Positions 62,262-64,000 of a stretch of DNA of 64,000 nt are shown piece after piece. The position numbers and the translations under genes were made by a program. The first letter of the stretch is position 1, and each line of letters opens with the position of its first letter. The DNA is from Apricaphanius iberus (Eukaryota > Chordata > Actinopteri > Cyprinodontiformes > Aphaniidae): contig JAPXFQ010000184.1 in assembly GCA_028564705.1 (NCBI GenBank), positions 372,001 through 436,000 of the forward strand. The letters run 5' to 3'. A model generated the notes under the pieces. The model ran no database searches, had not been told where the DNA came from, and worked only from the letters and a program-made list of their open reading frames with translations.

Positions 62262-62456
62262 TTAGAAATAGGTCTTTAAAAAGACCAAGTCAAACCACCA
62301 AAATATCTCCGCTACAAGCTCTGGGATGGAGATAAAGCTTGTCCAGACTGGTTCTTTCAATGTACCACAAGAGAGGATATTATCAGGGAAGTTTGTGGTT
62401 TCATTGATTTCAAGACTGCAATCAGCTCCATCTGATGTAGTGGGCTGAGGGAGAAT
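62262..62456 (-). CDS. Weak terminal-exon candidate, gene not recognised
   Basis: On the minus strand CCTTGCAG ends at 62457, and the next base starts an in-frame run of 64 codons to a TAA at 62262-62264. The peptide starts ILPQPTTSDGADCSLEINE and contains CGTLKEPVWTSFISIPELV and IFWWFDLVFLKTYF. The composition is protein-like and includes two cysteines and an N-glycosylation-type NET. The frame also continues upstream through the putative acceptor to an ATG at 62505-62507. The tract before the acceptor is poor in pyrimidines, no polyadenylation signal is obvious, and I know no matching family, so a chance frame is quite possible. Confidence 0.2.
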   Translation of the reverse strand: MLPQPTTSDGADCSLEINETTNFPDNILSCGTLKEPVWTSFISIPELVAEIFWWFDLVFLKTYF

Positions 62457-62948
62457 CTGCAAGGCTCCACAGTCTGCAGACTGCCGCTCTGTTTGACAAT
62501 AACACAAGTTCGAAAATGTTTCTTCTAGGATAACAGTTATTCAAAGGAAGTCAGAGTTTATCCATTTATATTCATGTACAGTATGAGATACAACATTTTA
62601 TATTATCTTATTATCATCACATTTCTTAAGGATATTATCTTTTAATCTTTTAGGTTAGTATGTTTCACTCTCTCAATAATTAGTGGTTTATGATACTTCA
62701 GTTAATTCAGAGAAATTTGTTTAAAAGGATGGCCCCAATTTGATGTTCATAATCTCACTACCAAAACATACTCGCATACAAAATAAATAATTTGACATAT
62801 AAAAATAGAGCAATGCACAAAATGTCCAAAGGCACAGCAAAAAAAAGTATGTCTTAACAACTAATTGAGGAGTTTTTTGAAAAGCCGTTAACCAAACTGG
62901 GGTAAACAACAATTAACTTTTTTTTTGTGGAAGTTAGTCACACAAATG

Positions 62949-62949
<1 letters not shown>
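62457..62949. other. Non-coding sequence
   Basis: Nothing recognised. Confidence 0.5.

Positions 62950-62981
<32 letters not shown>
62950..62981. repeat. (TA)n microsatellite
   Basis: About sixteen uninterrupted TA units. Short open frames through it on both strands encode only alternating YI residues. Confidence 0.95.
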
Positions 62982-62983
<2 letters not shown>

Positions 62984-64000
62984 TGATTTTCTTAATGAAC
63001 AGCCTCCTTTGATTCCAAGTAAGCTTGGCTTTGTTGAGAGGGTTTTCTTTGTCTTTATGTTTTTTATAAAGCTTGACAATGATGGATTCTGTGGCTGTCA
63101 GTTTAAAACTGTGACAACAGCAAAACGCTTTTAAACCCATGTGAGTATAAAAATAAAAGGGAAAGAATCAATTGTTCTCCTTCATCCTTCATTCATCATA
63201 CCTGTATTTGGATTCCAGGTCAAAAGGAAAATGCTAAAAATCTGATACAGGAGAAAATGGCTTTAACCATTTTGCTTTGAATTCTCCTTTTGCTCTAATT
63301 ATGCAAATAATCTGAACAGTAACAAATGTAAAAAATTGAGATTATAAGCAATGATCTATGTTTGTGTCTGAATGTTATGAACATTTAAAAAATGTAATTG
63401 TTATTATTATTTAAAGGAATTTTTAGGTTTTTAAATTATTTAAGAATAAGAAAACAAAACATCTAAATACTGTCAAATAAATATTGAATACATGTATCTA
63501 AATGATGATGATGATAATTATTATATTTTTTATGTAATCCAGTGTAGGGGCCGGTAAATATTTCTATAATATTTTATAATTCATGCGCTCATTTGGATTT
63601 TTTCCCCAGAGCATCTTAAAACATTTTGTCATATTAATATTATTTTTAAAAGAGCTGCAAAAATAATATTCTACATTTCTTTCATTTTTCTTTAAAGTCT
63701 AGCATTTCTTTTTGTAAATTAGAATTTTTTAATGGAGTATGCAGCTTAGTCACATTAAGATTTTAATCAAATGTATATAAAAAAAAAACACCACATAAGT
63801 ACACTATTTAGTAACACAGCAAAACAATCTTAATGCACATTATTAATTTATTTTAACTAAATAAATGCTGTGTCTGGGATTTTAATCATTGGTAGAATGG
63901 CTGTAAATCTTTGGCTAGAATACATGATCTTAGATGGATGAATCTGTAAAGTTCTTATAACACAAAGAAGACTTTGCAAACATCTCTTTAGCAGCAATAA
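62982..64000. other. AT-rich non-coding sequence to the window edge
   Basis: No gene or repeat family recognised. Short GAT/ATT trinucleotide runs occur near 63505. Confidence 0.5.

Overview
The window looks like a gene-poor, AT-rich stretch of a teleost fish nuclear genome. The evidence is the kind of interspersed repeats seen by eye: Tc1-like transposon relics, L2/Rex1-type and L1-type non-LTR retrotransposon pieces, tRNA-derived SINEs, hAT-like and Harbinger-like terminal sequences, many microsatellites and long non-coding tracts. There is no bacterial or viral gene organisation. Species cannot be named from this. Family names come from remembered resemblance to fish repeat consensus sequences; no search was run.

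Layout. 1-11.6 kb: mostly unique AT-rich sequence with three microsatellites and some better-composed, possibly conserved non-coding patches. 11.6-15.6 kb: two diverged copies of a ~130 bp sequence about 3.1 kb apart, a LINE tail, the best internal-exon candidate (minus strand, 14108-14217) and a strong G-run cluster. 18-22.4 kb: two Tc1-like relics holding opposite halves of the element, an unclassified repeat and a reversed SINE. 22.4-28.4 kb: microsatellites, a ~470 bp hAT-like MITE with a visible target-site duplication, and a Harbinger-like fragment. 28.4-36 kb: largely featureless. 36-45 kb: the repeat-dense part, with two minus-strand L2-type tails, an L1-type reverse transcriptase relic joined to GC-rich repeat and SINE sequence, a long-TIR DNA transposon with a SINE nested inside, and a hAT-like end. 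47.5-48.4 kb: the best preserved retrotransposon, the C-terminal part of an L2-type ORF2 with its 3' tail. 53.6-59 kb: a MITE-like pair of ends, a second Harbinger-like fragment, a reversed L2-type 3' end, and a decayed fragment resembling the start of a RecQ-like helicase followed by a near-perfect palindrome. 59-64 kb: mostly plain sequence with one weak exon candidate.

No complete protein-coding gene was recognised. The two exon candidates, both on the minus strand, could be parts of one or more large-intron genes, but nothing links them. No rRNA, functional tRNA, CRISPR array, operon or convincing promoter was seen. Most open frames here are short and look like chance. I found no convincing new biological system; the items most worth checking are the 14.1 kb exon, the duplicated ~130 bp sequence, the nested transposon at 41.8-42.8 kb and the helicase-like fragment.
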